A DNA stretch of 64,000 nucleotides from CAVVFX01 sp963747535 (GCA_963747535.1 CAVVFX010000013.1:62001-126000); one strand, 5' to 3'; shown: positions 9,574 through 19,055, counted from the stretch's first letter. Notes: generated by a model from the sequence alone, not told the origin. Program-made: numbers and translations.

Positions 9574-10510
9574 TGTTCTCTCTCCTTACGTCGCGATGAC
9601 GGTGTGAAATTCTTTCAGCATACACCGAAACACACCTCTTGATTTTGTGGAGTTCATCGCTGGGTTGGTGGTGTAATGTCACGTTTCTGCCGTGGCTGAC
9701 CGGCCACATCAACATGCCAGAATCGAAGCCCAAGGCGTGCGCCGAAGGGAATCGCGCAGCGCTGTCAGTTTGTGGCCGCTTCCAAACTCCCGCGTAACGA
9801 CGTCATCGACTATCGCCTCGACCCCATGTGACCGATAAACCCGTTATGCTCAGTGAGTTATCTTAGTTGAGCCTGACTCCAACTCGACCGAAAAGCGTTA
9901 AAAGAAGACTTCGCTGACTCGTAGGTTTTTATTGACTCAGTTAAGCCCTTCAGAAACAATGACTTACAGTACTGTGTTTTGATGGTTATAGGATAATCGT
10001 AATATGTTAGATATCATCCATCCGAAAATAAAACGACGATACCACGCACTGGTCAGGCGAGGATGAGTGAAGGTGCAGGCCATGGATTCCGAAAATGGTG
10101 CCAACCATCTTTACCGCTTTGGAGCGGTGCTATATCTGGTGACAGCCGAGCGCTCTAGTTCCTCGGCGAGTCTTGTCTTTCCCGTTTTTCTAAGTCGTTC
10201 CGCCAGGCGGATTTCCGGTTTTTTCTTCTTGGGCCGGCCGAGTTGTTAGCGAATCATCTGAAAACGAAGTTTTCTGAACGGGGGTTGAGGAAAACATTCA
10301 TCCGCGCCGTAGGCGCAAGTCATCTGTCCGGTTGTCATCCGACTGGTTGGAAGTTGTATTGTGGCCTCAAAGGCAGGGAAGCTGGAAGGAACCCCGCCGT
10401 TGGAAGCGATGGGGTTCCGGGAAGGCAACCTTCGACAGGTCACCAAATCAAAGCTGGTTCTAAGGTGCCACGAAGTCAGTGCCGTTGTCTAGCCCCGCCT
10501 CCGAGGGCGG
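9574..10510. other. Long intergenic region, AT-rich centre
   Basis: No supported gene. Roughly 9880-10060 is clearly AT-richer than the surroundings, which is unusual here. It probably includes the left flank or end of the IS21 element, but no terminal repeat was identified by eye. Confidence 0.45.
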
Positions 10511-10978
10511 ATGGAGGCTCATGGCGAAGTAGTTCTACGGCTAAGGGTTTGTTTGGCCAGCGAATGCCAGACGACGTTTTTTCTCTGCCCGCATTGTGAC
10601 CGCGGACAACGCTATTGCAGCCTGAACTGCCGCGATCAAGCGCGACTCCATCAGCGGCGCGGTGCAAATCGCCGGCATCAACAGAGCCCGGAAGGACGGC
10701 TCGATCATCGTGACCGGCAGCGTGAATACCGACGGCGCCGAACCCAGGCGCGCGTGACGGATCAGGGTTCCCTTTCGATCATTTCCCCGTCATCATCCGG
10801 GTGTGGGCAGATTGACGCAACCCCAGTAGACATTCCATCGAGATCCGGTAACGCTTGCTTCCTCTCTGGCCGGAAAAACGGCCAGGCGTATGGCTATGCT
10901 GCCGGGTCTGTGGCCGCGCCGGTCGTTTCGTTGATCCTTTTCCACGCATTCCACGACGAAGGTGAGTTCTGTCGATGA
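10511..10978 (+). CDS. Cys-rich accessory ORF of the IS21 element
   Basis: 155 residues. Contains CPHCDRGQRYCSLNCRDQAR, then NRRHQQSPEGRLDHRDRQ and REYRRRR, followed by VTDQGS. Short proteins with this Cys pattern (CxHCDRGQRYCS...C) and basic tail are commonly found just 5' of istA in IS21-type elements; their role is unknown, possibly DNA binding. The C-terminal half after VTDQGS is not recognised and may be read-through to the stop at 10978, which overlaps the istA start by four bases. Confidence 0.65.
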   Translation: MEAHGEVVLRLRVCLASECQTTFFLCPHCDRGQRYCSLNCRDQARLHQRRGANRRHQQSPEGRLDHRDRQREYRRRRTQARVTDQGSLSIISPSSSGCGQIDATPVDIPSRSGNACFLSGRKNGQAYGYAAGSVAAPVVSLILFHAFHDEGEFCR

Positions 10979-12461
10979 TCAGTCCCGAAACCCGTGCGCA
11001 GATTCGTCGCTATTTCTATGCCGAGCATTGGAAGGTCGGCACTATTGCCAGTGAACTCGGTGTGCATCCAGATACGGTGCACAACGCCATCGAGTCCGAA
11101 CTCTTCCGTAAGGCTCGGCCGCTGCGTCCGTCCATTGTCGATTCCTACACCGATTTCATCCGCCAAACCTTAAACCAACATCCGCGGTTGCGTGCGACTC
11201 GCATTTACCAGATGGCTCGCGACCGCGGTTATACCGGCAGCGTCGTGCAACTGCGGCGCGCCGTCGCTCAGTTGCGCCCCCAGATTCGCGAGCCGTTCCT
11301 TCGCCTGCAGGTATTTCCCGGAGAGCAAGCGCAGGCCGATTGGACGCACTTCGGGAATGTGTTGGTGGGACGCGCCCGCCGCGCCTTGTCCTGCTTCGTG
11401 ATGACGCTGTCGTATTCGCGCGCGCTCTATCTGGAGTTCTTTTTCGACCAGACGATGGAGAACTTCTTGCGCGGCCACGTTCACGCTTTTCAAGCCTGGA
11501 ATGGACAGCCTCGCATGATTCTCTACGACAATCTCAAATCGGCCGTGCTGGAACGGCGCGGCAGCCAGATTCTTTTCAATCCTCGCTTGCTCGAACTGAG
11601 CGCACATTACCACTTCGCGCCACAGCCATGTCAGGTGCGCGCTGGCAATCAGAAAGGGCGCGTGGAGCGAGCCATTCGGTATGTACGTGATTCTTTCTTC
11701 GCCGGACGGAGTTTCACTACACTGGGTGAATGTAATCGCCAGGCTCTGATTTGGCGCGATGAAGTGGCCCATCAACGGCGCTGGCCTGGAGACAATGGAC
11801 GCAGTGTCGAACAAGTATTTGCTGAGGAACAACCCCGGTTGCTGGCTCCGCCGCTGCATCCCTTCAGCACTGACCGCATCGAGGCCGTATATTCGCGTAA
11901 GACGATTTATGTCCGCTTCGATCTCAACGACTATTCCATCCCACCAGAAGCCGTTGGCCGCCCGCTGACGTTGGCGGCCTCTGACCCTACGGTGCGCATC
12001 CTCGATGGAGCGGTGGAAATCGCCCGCCATCTACGCACTTATGATCGCCGTCAATGGGTTCTCGACCCGGCGCACTCCGAAGCGCTGCTCTTAAGATCAA
12101 GCGCAAGGCTCTCCACGCCACACCCGCCGGCCGCTTGGCGCAAATGGTCCCGGAGAGCAAAACTCTGCTGGACCTGGCGTTCGCGCAAGGCGAGTCAGCC
12201 GGCAGTCGGACCGTTCAACTCATCAAACTGCTGGATGAGTTTGGCCCGACGGCTCTGCGCCGTGCTGTCATCGAAGCCTTAGAGCGCAACACGCCCCGTG
12301 CTTCCTCGGTCGCTTTCCTGCTTCGCCGCCGGCCCCGACCGACACAACTATCACTCGATCTCAGCCGCCATCCGGAAGCGCAATCGGTTGACGTTCGACC
12401 ACACGATCTGGAGATTTGCGATGAACTCACCCGCACTCAAGACGACGACGCCGAGCAATAG
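10975..12461 (+). pseudogene. istA: IS21 family transposase IstA, frameshifted
   Basis: The N-terminal helix-turn-helix (GTIASELGVHPDTVHNAI) is followed by an intact DDE core: D122 (QADWTHFG), D185 (LYDNLKSAV) and E231 (KGRVERAIRY). Near 12090 the sequence CTGCTCTTAAGATC shifts frame: the first frame runs into noise to 12282, while KIKRKALHATPAGRLAQM and the rest of the C-terminus continue in another frame to 12461. Removing two bases would restore one IstA of about 495 residues. Unless the shift is programmed, the transposase lacks its C-terminal domain. Confidence 0.85.
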
Positions 12462-13050
12462 CCTATCGGCACAACTCCAACAGATTGGCTTGCGTGCGCC
12501 GCCGCCGGCGTTCACAGGGTGGACATACCCGCAGGTCGTGTGGACACAGGTATCAGTGGCCGACAACACCGCGATGATCGTTAATAGCTGGAGATTCAAC
12601 GGCAACGGCAGCATCCAACCCCCGTATATACTGGGCGCCTACCAGTTTCCGTACCAAACCTACATCGGCATATCGGACGCAATGGTCCCCGGTCCGCCAA
12701 GCCCCCCAGGATATGGGGACCTCGCCAACCTGCCGGGAGCTCCCGGCCAGAACTCCCCGACGCCCGGCGAGAAGATATTCGGCTTCCACTTCATCGTCGA
12801 CGTGCTCGACCCAACTCTGACGTCCTCGTTTGGCACCATCGTGCCACCCGTCGCCACTACAGGCCCGTTCTTCGACCCAAGCTACGGGCTAGCATATTCC
12901 GGCCCCGGCGACTTCGAAGGCCAAGCCATTGCCGGATACTTGACAATCCTGGAAACACTCCTGACAACATACAGTCAGCCCGTCAACTCGGCGGCGGCTA
13001 GGCAACCGGGCGGCAACCCAAACATACTTCTTACCCCATGTTGCCAATGA
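12421..13050 (+). pseudogene. IstB start fused in frame to an unrelated protein segment
   Basis: The ATG at 12421 overlaps the end of istA, as istB does in IS21 elements, and the first ~26 residues (...SLSAQLQQIGLRA) are a typical IstB N-terminus. From about 12499 the sequence changes to a Pro/Gly/Tyr-rich segment (TGWTYPQVVWTQVSV, NGNGSIQPPYILGAYQFPYQ in parts) that is not an AAA+ ATPase and lacks Walker motifs. The ATPase domain is gone. The foreign part of ~184 residues is presumably the remainder of a host gene cut when the element was truncated. It may be expressed as a hybrid. Confidence 0.65.
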
Positions 13051-13081
13051 CCCCAAAAGATATGTGAGAAAGGGAACCATT

Positions 13082-13795
13082 ATGCGAAAACTGATGCTGT
13101 TGGCGGTCGCGTGCGCCGCCGTTCTATCGGCGCAATTTACTCCTGATGCGTCGACTCGCCTTTCATTCCAGGTGCTCGCGTTTAGCCGAGGCGGGGAGCG
13201 CAGAATCGAAGCGCGAAGCGTCTATCTCGACACATTCGGGAAAAACGGTCAGCCGATCAAACGGCAATTATTCGTCGAGTTCGATCCGGTGACGGGGTAC
13301 TTTCTCTTCGCATACGAAGGCCTCGGACAGGTGGACGCGCAATCGGAGGAGAGCAAATTCTTCATCCCCAGCGACGAGCAGCGGACCACGTTCCGCCCCT
13401 CGACCTACATCTCGCAGGCTGGCATAACCACGGTCTCGGTAGGCTATCCCGCCCTGGTGATCTGGCAGTCGACCCAGAAGTCCCGCTCGGCGGAAGATGC
13501 AGAGCGGCAGGCCCTTGCGCAGTTGGCTGCAAATGCCGTCGAGGCTGCCCGGCAGATCGAGTGGCCGCAACCCAAACGAGCCGCCCTCCTTGGCCCCGAC
13601 GGCAAAGGGCTCCTTGACTCCTCGTTCCATATCCCGCCGAACAGCGCGTTTGCGGGCCGCGTGAGCGTCGTCGGAATATCCGAATCTCGCGAGGGATGGG
13701 AAGTCACGCTACAAGGGCAGTATAAGGCGCGCATCACATTGTCGCCAGCGTTTCAGCCCCTAAAGGCGGAGCGCATTGAGTCTAGATTGCCGTAG
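13082..13795 (+). CDS. Secreted protein of unknown function
   Basis: About 237 residues from the ATG at 13082, with AGAAAGGGA just upstream. Signal peptide MRKLMLLAVACAAVLSAQF. The mature protein is beta-rich with segments RRIEARSVYLDTFGKNG and LFVEFDPVTGYFLFAYEGLG. No family recognised. It follows the istB fusion by 31 bases on the same strand, so it may once have been cotranscribed with the host gene whose remnant forms that fusion. Confidence 0.65.
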   Translation: MRKLMLLAVACAAVLSAQFTPDASTRLSFQVLAFSRGGERRIEARSVYLDTFGKNGQPIKRQLFVEFDPVTGYFLFAYEGLGQVDAQSEESKFFIPSDEQRTTFRPSTYISQAGITTVSVGYPALVIWQSTQKSRSAEDAERQALAQLAANAVEAARQIEWPQPKRAALLGPDGKGLLDSSFHIPPNSAFAGRVSVVGISESREGWEVTLQGQYKARITLSPAFQPLKAERIESRLP

Positions 13796-14273
13796 CCAAC
13801 CGGCAGCGGGGAAATCGGCATTACGGTTCTTAGCCTTCAGCATTCGTCGCCACGAATTCGCCGAGGCTCTCCTAGCCAACGTGGACAACGGCTCCTGCAC
13901 GATCCCCCTGCGACTTCCAGTGGACCGCGGGCAGCGTCCATACGATCTCCGCGCCCAGCCCGCAGACACTAAACAAGGCGCGATACACATTCACTGGCTG
14001 GCCCGACGGAGGCTGCAAACGCACCAGATTACCGTCGGTTCTCGGTCCCAACCTACACGGCCAACTATAGCCGGCCCCCTGCTCCCGCGCCAACCCCGTC
14101 GTAGTTGCGAATCGGTCAGACCAATGGCTGCCACCTACGAAACGCTGGTATCGTGGACGCCAAAACAGGAAACGACAAGGAGACGCTGCCTGGCGCCGGG
14201 TAGGGGCTTGACCATTTTAAGAGAGATAGATCCGAAAAAGTGTTGTCAACGAAAACCGGCCAGAATAGTAAAG
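13796..14273. other. Intergenic, no supportable gene
   Basis: A frame extending 13776-14789 is open here but the segment before 14274 has no family resemblance and no ribosome site. The Nudix gene begins at 14274. Confidence 0.5.
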
Positions 14274-14789
14274 ATGCAAATTATCTCTTCCGTCGAAAAG
14301 TACCGCTGCAACATCTTCCACGTCACCGAGGACGAAGCCAGCGATCCCAGCGGCTTCCATATCAAACGTTCCATCATTCGTCATCCCGGCTCCGCAGTCA
14401 TCCTACCGGTTGACGATCAACGCCGCATACTCCTCGTCCGCCAGTTCCGCCTGCCCGCCAGGCAGTACCTTTGGGAGATCCCCGCGGGCAAGATCGACGA
14501 CGGCGAAGACGCTTTCCAGGCCGCACAGCGTGAACTCGGCGAAGAAACGGGACTGAGCGCCGCGTCGTGGAAAGAACTGGTGAGCTTCTACCCGAGCCCC
14601 GGCTATGTCGAAGAGAAAATGACGATATTTCTTGCCACCGGCCTGACACAAGGTAAAGCCCACAACATGGACGACGAGCAGATCGATTGCCGCTGGTTCA
14701 CGCCCGAAGAACTGCATTCCGGAATCGCGAAGGGCGAAATTCAGGACGGTAAAACCATCATCGGCTTCCTCTTGTGGGACAGACTTTAG
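14274..14789 (+). CDS. Nudix hydrolase, ADP-ribose pyrophosphatase type
   Basis: 171 residues from the ATG at 14274. A full Nudix box GX5EX7REUXEEXGU is present from G72 to L94 (GKIDDGEDAFQAAQRELGEE onward), preceded by the LVRQFRLPARQYLWEIPAG block typical of ADP-ribose pyrophosphatases (NudF/NUDT5-like), and a Pro-Gly downstream of the box (YPSPGYVEEK) as in ADPRases. It should hydrolyse ADP-ribose or related nucleoside diphosphate sugars with Mg2+. It lies 37 bases upstream of hemB and may be cotranscribed with it. Confidence 0.9.
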   Translation: MQIISSVEKYRCNIFHVTEDEASDPSGFHIKRSIIRHPGSAVILPVDDQRRILLVRQFRLPARQYLWEIPAGKIDDGEDAFQAAQRELGEETGLSAASWKELVSFYPSPGYVEEKMTIFLATGLTQGKAHNMDDEQIDCRWFTPEELHSGIAKGEIQDGKTIIGFLLWDRL

Positions 14790-14826
14790 CCGGTCCTTTC
14801 GGGCGATCACGATAAAATCCAAGTAC

Positions 14827-15795
14827 ATGCCATTCCCCATTCACCGTCCCCGCCGTCTGCGGTCCAGCGAGTCCATGCGCGCCCTGGTCCGCGAGACGCA
14901 TCTCCATCCTTCGCAGTTCGTCCTCCCGCTCTTCGTCTGTCCTGGTGAGGGTGTGCGGCGCGAGATCTCCTCCATGCCCGGCAACTATCAGCTCTCCATC
15001 GACGAATTCGTGAAGGAGTGCGAGGAAGTTCATGCGCTGGGCATCGGCGGAGTCATTCTCTTCGGGCTCCCCGAATCGAAGGACGAAGAGGCGTCCGGCG
15101 CGTACGACGACAACGGCATCGTGCAGCGCGCGGTGCGTGCGGCGAAGCAGGCGGTGCCGCACCTGCTGGTCATGACCGACGTCTGCAACTGTGAATACAC
15201 CAGTCACGGGCACTGCGGCAAGATCGTCAACGGCGACGTCGATAACGACACCACTCTCGAATGGCTCGCCGCCGGCGCACTGTCGCACGCCAAAGCCGGC
15301 GCGGACATTGTGGCCCCGTCCGACATGATGGATGGCCGCGTCGCCGCCATTCGCCGCAAACTGGACGAGAACGGTTTCAAGAATGTCCCGATCCTTTCTT
15401 ATGCGGCTAAATTCGCGTCGGTATTCTACGGACCTTTCCGCGAAGCGGCCGAATCCGCGCCCCAGTTCGGCGATCGCCGCAGCTACCAGATGGATCCCGC
15501 CAACGGTCGTGAAGCCATGCGCGAAATCGCGTTGGATCTCGAAGAAGGCGCCGACATGATTATGGTCAAGCCCGCCATGCCTTATCTCGACCTGATTGCT
15601 CGCGCGCGCGACCGCTTCGATGTCCCCATTGCGGCCTATCAGGTCAGCGGCGAGTTCTCCATGATCATGGCTGCCGCCCGCAACGGCTGGATCGATCAGG
15701 ACCGCGCCATGCTGGAAAGCCTCACGTCCATTCGTCGCGCCGGCGCCGACTTCATCCTGACCTACTTCGCCAAGCCCGCCGCCAGAGTTTTGTAA
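14827..15795 (+). CDS. hemB: Porphobilinogen synthase (delta-aminolevulinate dehydratase)
   Basis: 322 residues, normal length. The two Schiff-base lysines are K195 (SYAAKFASVFYGPFR) and K248 (MVKPAMPYLD). The zinc-type cysteine cluster C120/C122/C130 (DVCNCEYTSHGHC) is complete, so this is a Zn-dependent form. It condenses two 5-aminolevulinate molecules to porphobilinogen in the cytoplasm for haem, sirohaem and cobalamin synthesis. The upstream Nudix gene is close enough to share a transcript; no other haem gene is nearby. Confidence 0.97.
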   Translation: MPFPIHRPRRLRSSESMRALVRETHLHPSQFVLPLFVCPGEGVRREISSMPGNYQLSIDEFVKECEEVHALGIGGVILFGLPESKDEEASGAYDDNGIVQRAVRAAKQAVPHLLVMTDVCNCEYTSHGHCGKIVNGDVDNDTTLEWLAAGALSHAKAGADIVAPSDMMDGRVAAIRRKLDENGFKNVPILSYAAKFASVFYGPFREAAESAPQFGDRRSYQMDPANGREAMREIALDLEEGADMIMVKPAMPYLDLIARARDRFDVPIAAYQVSGEFSMIMAAARNGWIDQDRAMLESLTSIRRAGADFILTYFAKPAARVL

Positions 15796-15800
15796 CAGGT

Positions 15801-15822
15801 GGCGCGGGCGGTTTCGCCTGCG
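15801..15822. repeat. Family A hairpin repeat, copy 1
   Basis: Core GGGCGGTTTCGCCTGCG. Related copies lie at 27407, 31539 and 59485, with a variant at 31491, always outside genes. Confidence 0.7.
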
Positions 15823-15873
15823 CAGGTCGAATTTTGCAACTACCTCCTTAGTCTGCCCGCCAGATTTCCGTAC

Positions 15874-15918
15874 GGCAGACCATCGTTCTTTGTGGTCTGC
15901 CCGTCTGCGCAGCAGACG
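15874..15918. repeat. Family B double-hairpin repeat, copy 1
   Basis: Two adjoining hairpins: GCAGACCA...TGGTCTGC with a T-rich loop, then CGTCTGC-GCA-GCAGACG. Other copies at 43203, 49402 and 58068, all in the same orientation. Confidence 0.8.
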
Positions 15919-15968
15919 CTTTCGTGCGCAAGAACGTCACCACCCACAAACAAACGAAACATTTTGTA

Positions 15969-15988
15969 ACACAGACTTCAGTCTGTGC
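15969..15988. repeat. Hairpin upstream of the zinc-ribbon gene
   Basis: Arms ACAGAC and GTCTGT around TTCA, about 15 bases before the ATG at 16002. It lies where the leader mRNA would be, so it could affect translation, or be one more dispersed repeat. Confidence 0.5.
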
Positions 15989-16001
15989 TATTTTATGCAC
16001 T

Positions 16002-16634
16002 ATGCCGCTCATCCAATTCACCCGTAACCATTCCGACCACTCCACCGATCGAGGCTATCAATTCGAGTTCTTTTGCGACCGGTGCGGCAACGGTTTCATG
16101 TCCGAATTCAAGCCCTCGGCCGCGGGAATGGCCGGGAGCGCCCTTCGCGCGGCCAGCAGCATCTTCGGCGGCATCCTCGGCAACGTGGGTAACTCTGCTT
16201 ATGAGATCGAGCGCGCCGTCCAGGGTCCCGCCCACGACCATGCGTTCCGCGAGTGCATTGAAGAAGCCAAGCCCAACTTCCGGCAATGCCCCAAGTGCTC
16301 GCACTGGGCCTGCGCGGCCACATGTTGGAACTCGACCCGGATGCTCTGTTTCGATTGTGCTCCGGATATCGCCACCGAGATTGCCGCGGCCCAGTCCCAG
16401 GCCACCGTCGAGCAGATGAAGCAGAAGGTGCAGCAACAGGACCTGACCAGGGATCTGAACCTCACCGCCGAAGCCGTGGCGCTCTGCCCAAGCTGTGGCG
16501 CGAGAGCCCAGGGCGCCAAATTCTGCCCCGAATGCGGCAAGCCCCTGCGTGCCAAAAATCAGTGCAACCGTTGCGGTGCCACCGCGGAAGCCGGCGCGAG
16601 ATTCTGTCCCGAGTGCGGCAACAAGATGGCGTAA
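16002..16634 (+). CDS. Zinc-ribbon protein with three Cys pairs regions
   Basis: 210 residues from the ATG at 16002 (MPLIQFTRNHSD); the longer ORF start at 15924 runs through a repeat and is rejected. N-terminal FFCDRCGNGF, a Gly/Ala-rich central helix pair (residues ~35-60), a CPKC...C...CFDC cluster, a Gln-rich coiled segment, and two C-terminal zinc ribbons (CPSCG/CPECG and CNRCG/CPECG). Such proteins are usually cytoplasmic or membrane-peripheral adaptors; no enzyme motif is seen. The next gene begins 10 bases downstream and probably works with it. Confidence 0.75.
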   Translation: MPLIQFTRNHSDHSTDRGYQFEFFCDRCGNGFMSEFKPSAAGMAGSALRAASSIFGGILGNVGNSAYEIERAVQGPAHDHAFRECIEEAKPNFRQCPKCSHWACAATCWNSTRMLCFDCAPDIATEIAAAQSQATVEQMKQKVQQQDLTRDLNLTAEAVALCPSCGARAQGAKFCPECGKPLRAKNQCNRCGATAEAGARFCPECGNKMA

Positions 16635-16644
16635 CTTCGCCTCC

Positions 16645-17889
16645 ATGCCCACCTACGCCGGTAAATTCCGCTACTCCACCGACCCCATTCGCGAAGGCTC
16701 CTGCCAGCTCTCCTTCACGCCGGAGACCTGCACCGTAACCCCATCGTCCGGCGCGTCCATCGCCTTCGACCTCGGCGATGTCGACACCGCCGTCCGCAAC
16801 GACTGGGACCTCGAGCTTGCCCTCTTCACCGGCCGTCATCTCACCCTCCGGCAGTTCGGTGCCGCATTCGACCGCATGGCCGGAGAGTTCATCGCCGCCT
16901 GGCGCAACCGCACCATCCGCTGCCTGCTGCTCGAAGATCTTGCGCCGGTAGGTAGCTTCACGGGCACAGCTGCGATTGCACCCGACCCGCCCATTCCGGC
17001 CGAGATCCGCGTATTCAAGAGCAACCTCGCTGTCCTGCCGTTGGCCGCGACGCCCTACCAGTGGCGTCTTGCCGCGGTCGACGCGATCGGTTTCAGTTCC
17101 GAAACCTACACCATGACGTTGCGTTCAGGGGACCGGCATCTGGTCATCGGCAAACTCGCCGGGAAGACCGAAGAGTTCTGCGAAACGCTGCAGGAGCAGT
17201 ACGACGAGCTTCGCCGGCAATCGGCCAAAGCCATTTACCAGACCTTTCCATTCCTCGACCCCGACCGTCTGGATCGACTGCTCAACACCATGCCGGAAGG
17301 AAGCAGCTCCCCGCTCTCGAAGCTCGAGAAAATTCATCCGCAGCTCATCGACGCCATGGTCACGCGTGCTGTAGACGACTCCCTTCGGCCGTATTTCGAT
17401 GCTCTGCGCGCCAAATCGCTCGCGGACTCTATCATGGTGGGCTACAAGTTCATCCGGCCCGATGAAGCGGAAGACCGCGATGAAGTGGAAGAAAAAGACC
17501 CGCTATTCTTCTGGTTCTTCTTCCCCCTGGCTGGAGCTAACGGCAGACACTCCGGCCTGGCCGCATGGGAAGCCGCCACCGGCTCCGGACGCGCGACTTA
17601 TTTCTTTCGCACCGGTCAGTCCGGCGAAGCGGCGGAGCATGTCGAAGCGGCCATGGAAAAGCTCACTCAAGGCCTGGCCCTGGTGAACTTCCGCCGCGAA
17701 CCCATCTATCTCTCCGATGACTCGCTAGCCCTGACGCCCCAGTTCCACCACTACGCCATCGGCTGCCGCAAACTCCCCGTGCTGCGCGATCTCCGCGCCG
17801 CCTTCGCCGGTCGCGCCATTCACTCGACGTTGCCAGAGTGGACCGCTCAACTCGAAAGCCTCATTTCTCCGCACACGCCGGTTGAGTAG
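16645..17889 (+). CDS. Conserved hypothetical, partner of the zinc-ribbon gene
   Basis: 414 residues from the ATG at 16645, only 10 bases after the zinc-ribbon stop. Segments such as EIRVFKSNLAVLPLAATPYQWRLAAVDAIGF (in parts) and GDRHLVIGKLAGKTEEF suggest an internal PH-like or beta-sandwich fold. A later acidic stretch (DEAEDRDEVEEKDPLFFWFFFPLAG) precedes a helical C-terminus. No signal peptide or clear transmembrane segment is seen. Function unknown; the tight spacing argues for a shared complex with the zinc-ribbon protein. Confidence 0.7.
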   Translation: MPTYAGKFRYSTDPIREGSCQLSFTPETCTVTPSSGASIAFDLGDVDTAVRNDWDLELALFTGRHLTLRQFGAAFDRMAGEFIAAWRNRTIRCLLLEDLAPVGSFTGTAAIAPDPPIPAEIRVFKSNLAVLPLAATPYQWRLAAVDAIGFSSETYTMTLRSGDRHLVIGKLAGKTEEFCETLQEQYDELRRQSAKAIYQTFPFLDPDRLDRLLNTMPEGSSSPLSKLEKIHPQLIDAMVTRAVDDSLRPYFDALRAKSLADSIMVGYKFIRPDEAEDRDEVEEKDPLFFWFFFPLAGANGRHSGLAAWEAATGSGRATYFFRTGQSGEAAEHVEAAMEKLTQGLALVNFRREPIYLSDDSLALTPQFHHYAIGCRKLPVLRDLRAAFAGRAIHSTLPEWTAQLESLISPHTPVE

Positions 17890-17951
17890 CGCGGAGCCTT
17901 CAAAACGTAGTATCGTCAACCAAGATAGACAGTTCTGGAGGTTCACCGAAG

Positions 17952-18476
17952 ATGAAGTACATTTGTGTCACCGTGCTGTTAGCGTGCCTCGCGGCATGCC
18001 TGGTCACTACTGCCCTGTTCGCCGCCGAAGTACCGCAAGCCGGCCAGCAGGCGCCATCGTTCAAACTACCGTCGCAGGACGGTGCCGAATACGGACTCAA
18101 GGATTTCAAAGGCAAATGGGTGGTGCTTTATTTCTACCCCAAAGACATGACCCAGGGCTGTACCATTGAAGCTCACGGCTTTCAAAACGATCTCGCCAAG
18201 TACGATGCGGACAACGCCGTGATCCTCGGAGTCAGCGTCGATTCCGTCGATAGCCACAAGCAGTTCTGCGCCAAGGACAGCCTGACTTTTAAACTGTTGG
18301 CCGATACCGAAAAGAAGACCACCGAAGCCTACGGCTCCCTGAGCGAGCGTGGCATGGCCTCGCGCAATACCTTTCTGATCGGACCCAACGGCAAGATCGT
18401 GAAAGTCTGGACCGCCGTCAAGCCGCAGCACCACAGCGAAGAAGTCCTGGCCGCATTAGCTGAAGTAAAGAAGTAA
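17952..18476 (+). CDS. Exported peroxiredoxin, Bcp/PrxQ-like
   Basis: 174 residues with an N-terminal signal peptide (MKYICVTVLLACLAACLV...FAA), so it should act in the periplasm. The AhpC/TSA fold is clear: APSFKLPSQDG, WVVLYFYPKDMTQGCTIEA, and a C-terminal RNTFLIGPNGKIVKVW. The peroxidatic Cys is C70. The usual TPGC is TQGC here, and the resolving Cys that PrxQ proteins carry five residues later is His75, so the enzyme would be 1-Cys or use another Cys (one lies in KQFCAKD). It should reduce peroxides with a thiol partner. A DHFR-like gene follows 15 bases later. Confidence 0.88.
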   Translation: MKYICVTVLLACLAACLVTTALFAAEVPQAGQQAPSFKLPSQDGAEYGLKDFKGKWVVLYFYPKDMTQGCTIEAHGFQNDLAKYDADNAVILGVSVDSVDSHKQFCAKDSLTFKLLADTEKKTTEAYGSLSERGMASRNTFLIGPNGKIVKVWTAVKPQHHSEEVLAALAEVKK

Positions 18477-18491
18477 CACTGCTCCCGCCTG

Positions 18492-19019
18492 ATGCCGCGC
18501 AAAATTATCGTCTATATAGCCACCAGCGCCGACGGTTATATTGCGCGGCCTGATGGCGACTTCTCCTGGCTGAATCGCCCTGCCGTCAAGGGCAACTATG
18601 GCATCGCGAAGTTCTATAAGAAAGTGGACACCGTCATCATGGGTCGCAAGACCTATGAAGCCGGTGTCCAGTTAGGCCAAAAAGGCTATCCCGGATTGCG
18701 GAACTACGTCTTCTCCGGGAGCCCCGCGAAAAGCGACGTGCCTCACGTCGAATATGTGAATGAAGAGATCGAAGCTTTCGCGAAACGCCTCCGGCGCGCG
18801 AAAGGCAAGCATATCTGGCTGGTCGGCGGCAGCGAGATCATCGCCTCATTTCTCGATAAACAGCAGATCGACGAGTTCAGCATCCATGTGATCCCCATCT
18901 TCATCGGAGCCGGCATTCCGCTGATCCAACCCCAGCATCGCAACATCCCTCTCAAGTTGCTCAAAGCTCGCCGCTACTCCGACGGTGTCGTCCGCCTGCA
19001 CTACAGCGTCAAGCGGTAG
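18492..19019 (+). CDS. Dihydrofolate reductase-fold protein (RibD C-terminal type)
   Basis: 175 residues. N-terminal KIIVYIATSADGYIARPDG, central TVIMGRKTYEAG and C-terminal HIWLVGGSEIIASFLDKQQIDEF are the marks of the RibD-C/YyaP reductase family, an NADPH-binding relative of DHFR. A true DHFR is less likely because the canonical folate-binding residues are not evident. Substrate unknown. It sits 15 bases after the peroxiredoxin gene and is followed by a terminator at 19033. Confidence 0.85.
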   Translation: MPRKIIVYIATSADGYIARPDGDFSWLNRPAVKGNYGIAKFYKKVDTVIMGRKTYEAGVQLGQKGYPGLRNYVFSGSPAKSDVPHVEYVNEEIEAFAKRLRRAKGKHIWLVGGSEIIASFLDKQQIDEFSIHVIPIFIGAGIPLIQPQHRNIPLKLLKARRYSDGVVRLHYSVKR

Positions 19020-19032
19020 AGTGCCAGTGGGC

Positions 19033-19055
19033 AGCCGCCCTTTAGGCGGCTTTTT
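19033..19055 (+). terminator. Rho-independent terminator after the DHFR-fold gene
   Basis: Stem AGCCGCC/GGCGGCT followed by TTTT, 14 bases after the stop codon. Confidence 0.8.

Larger units (their letters stand above)
10511..12498 (+). mobile_element. IS21-family element, frameshifted and right-truncated
   Basis: Contains a Cys-rich accessory ORF, istA with a frameshift, and only the first ~26 codons of istB. The right end is missing because IstB sequence stops at about 12498. Confidence 0.8.

Noticed and set aside
11170..12030. 286-residue minus-strand ORF
   Set aside because: Antisense to the clearly recognisable IstA catalytic domain.
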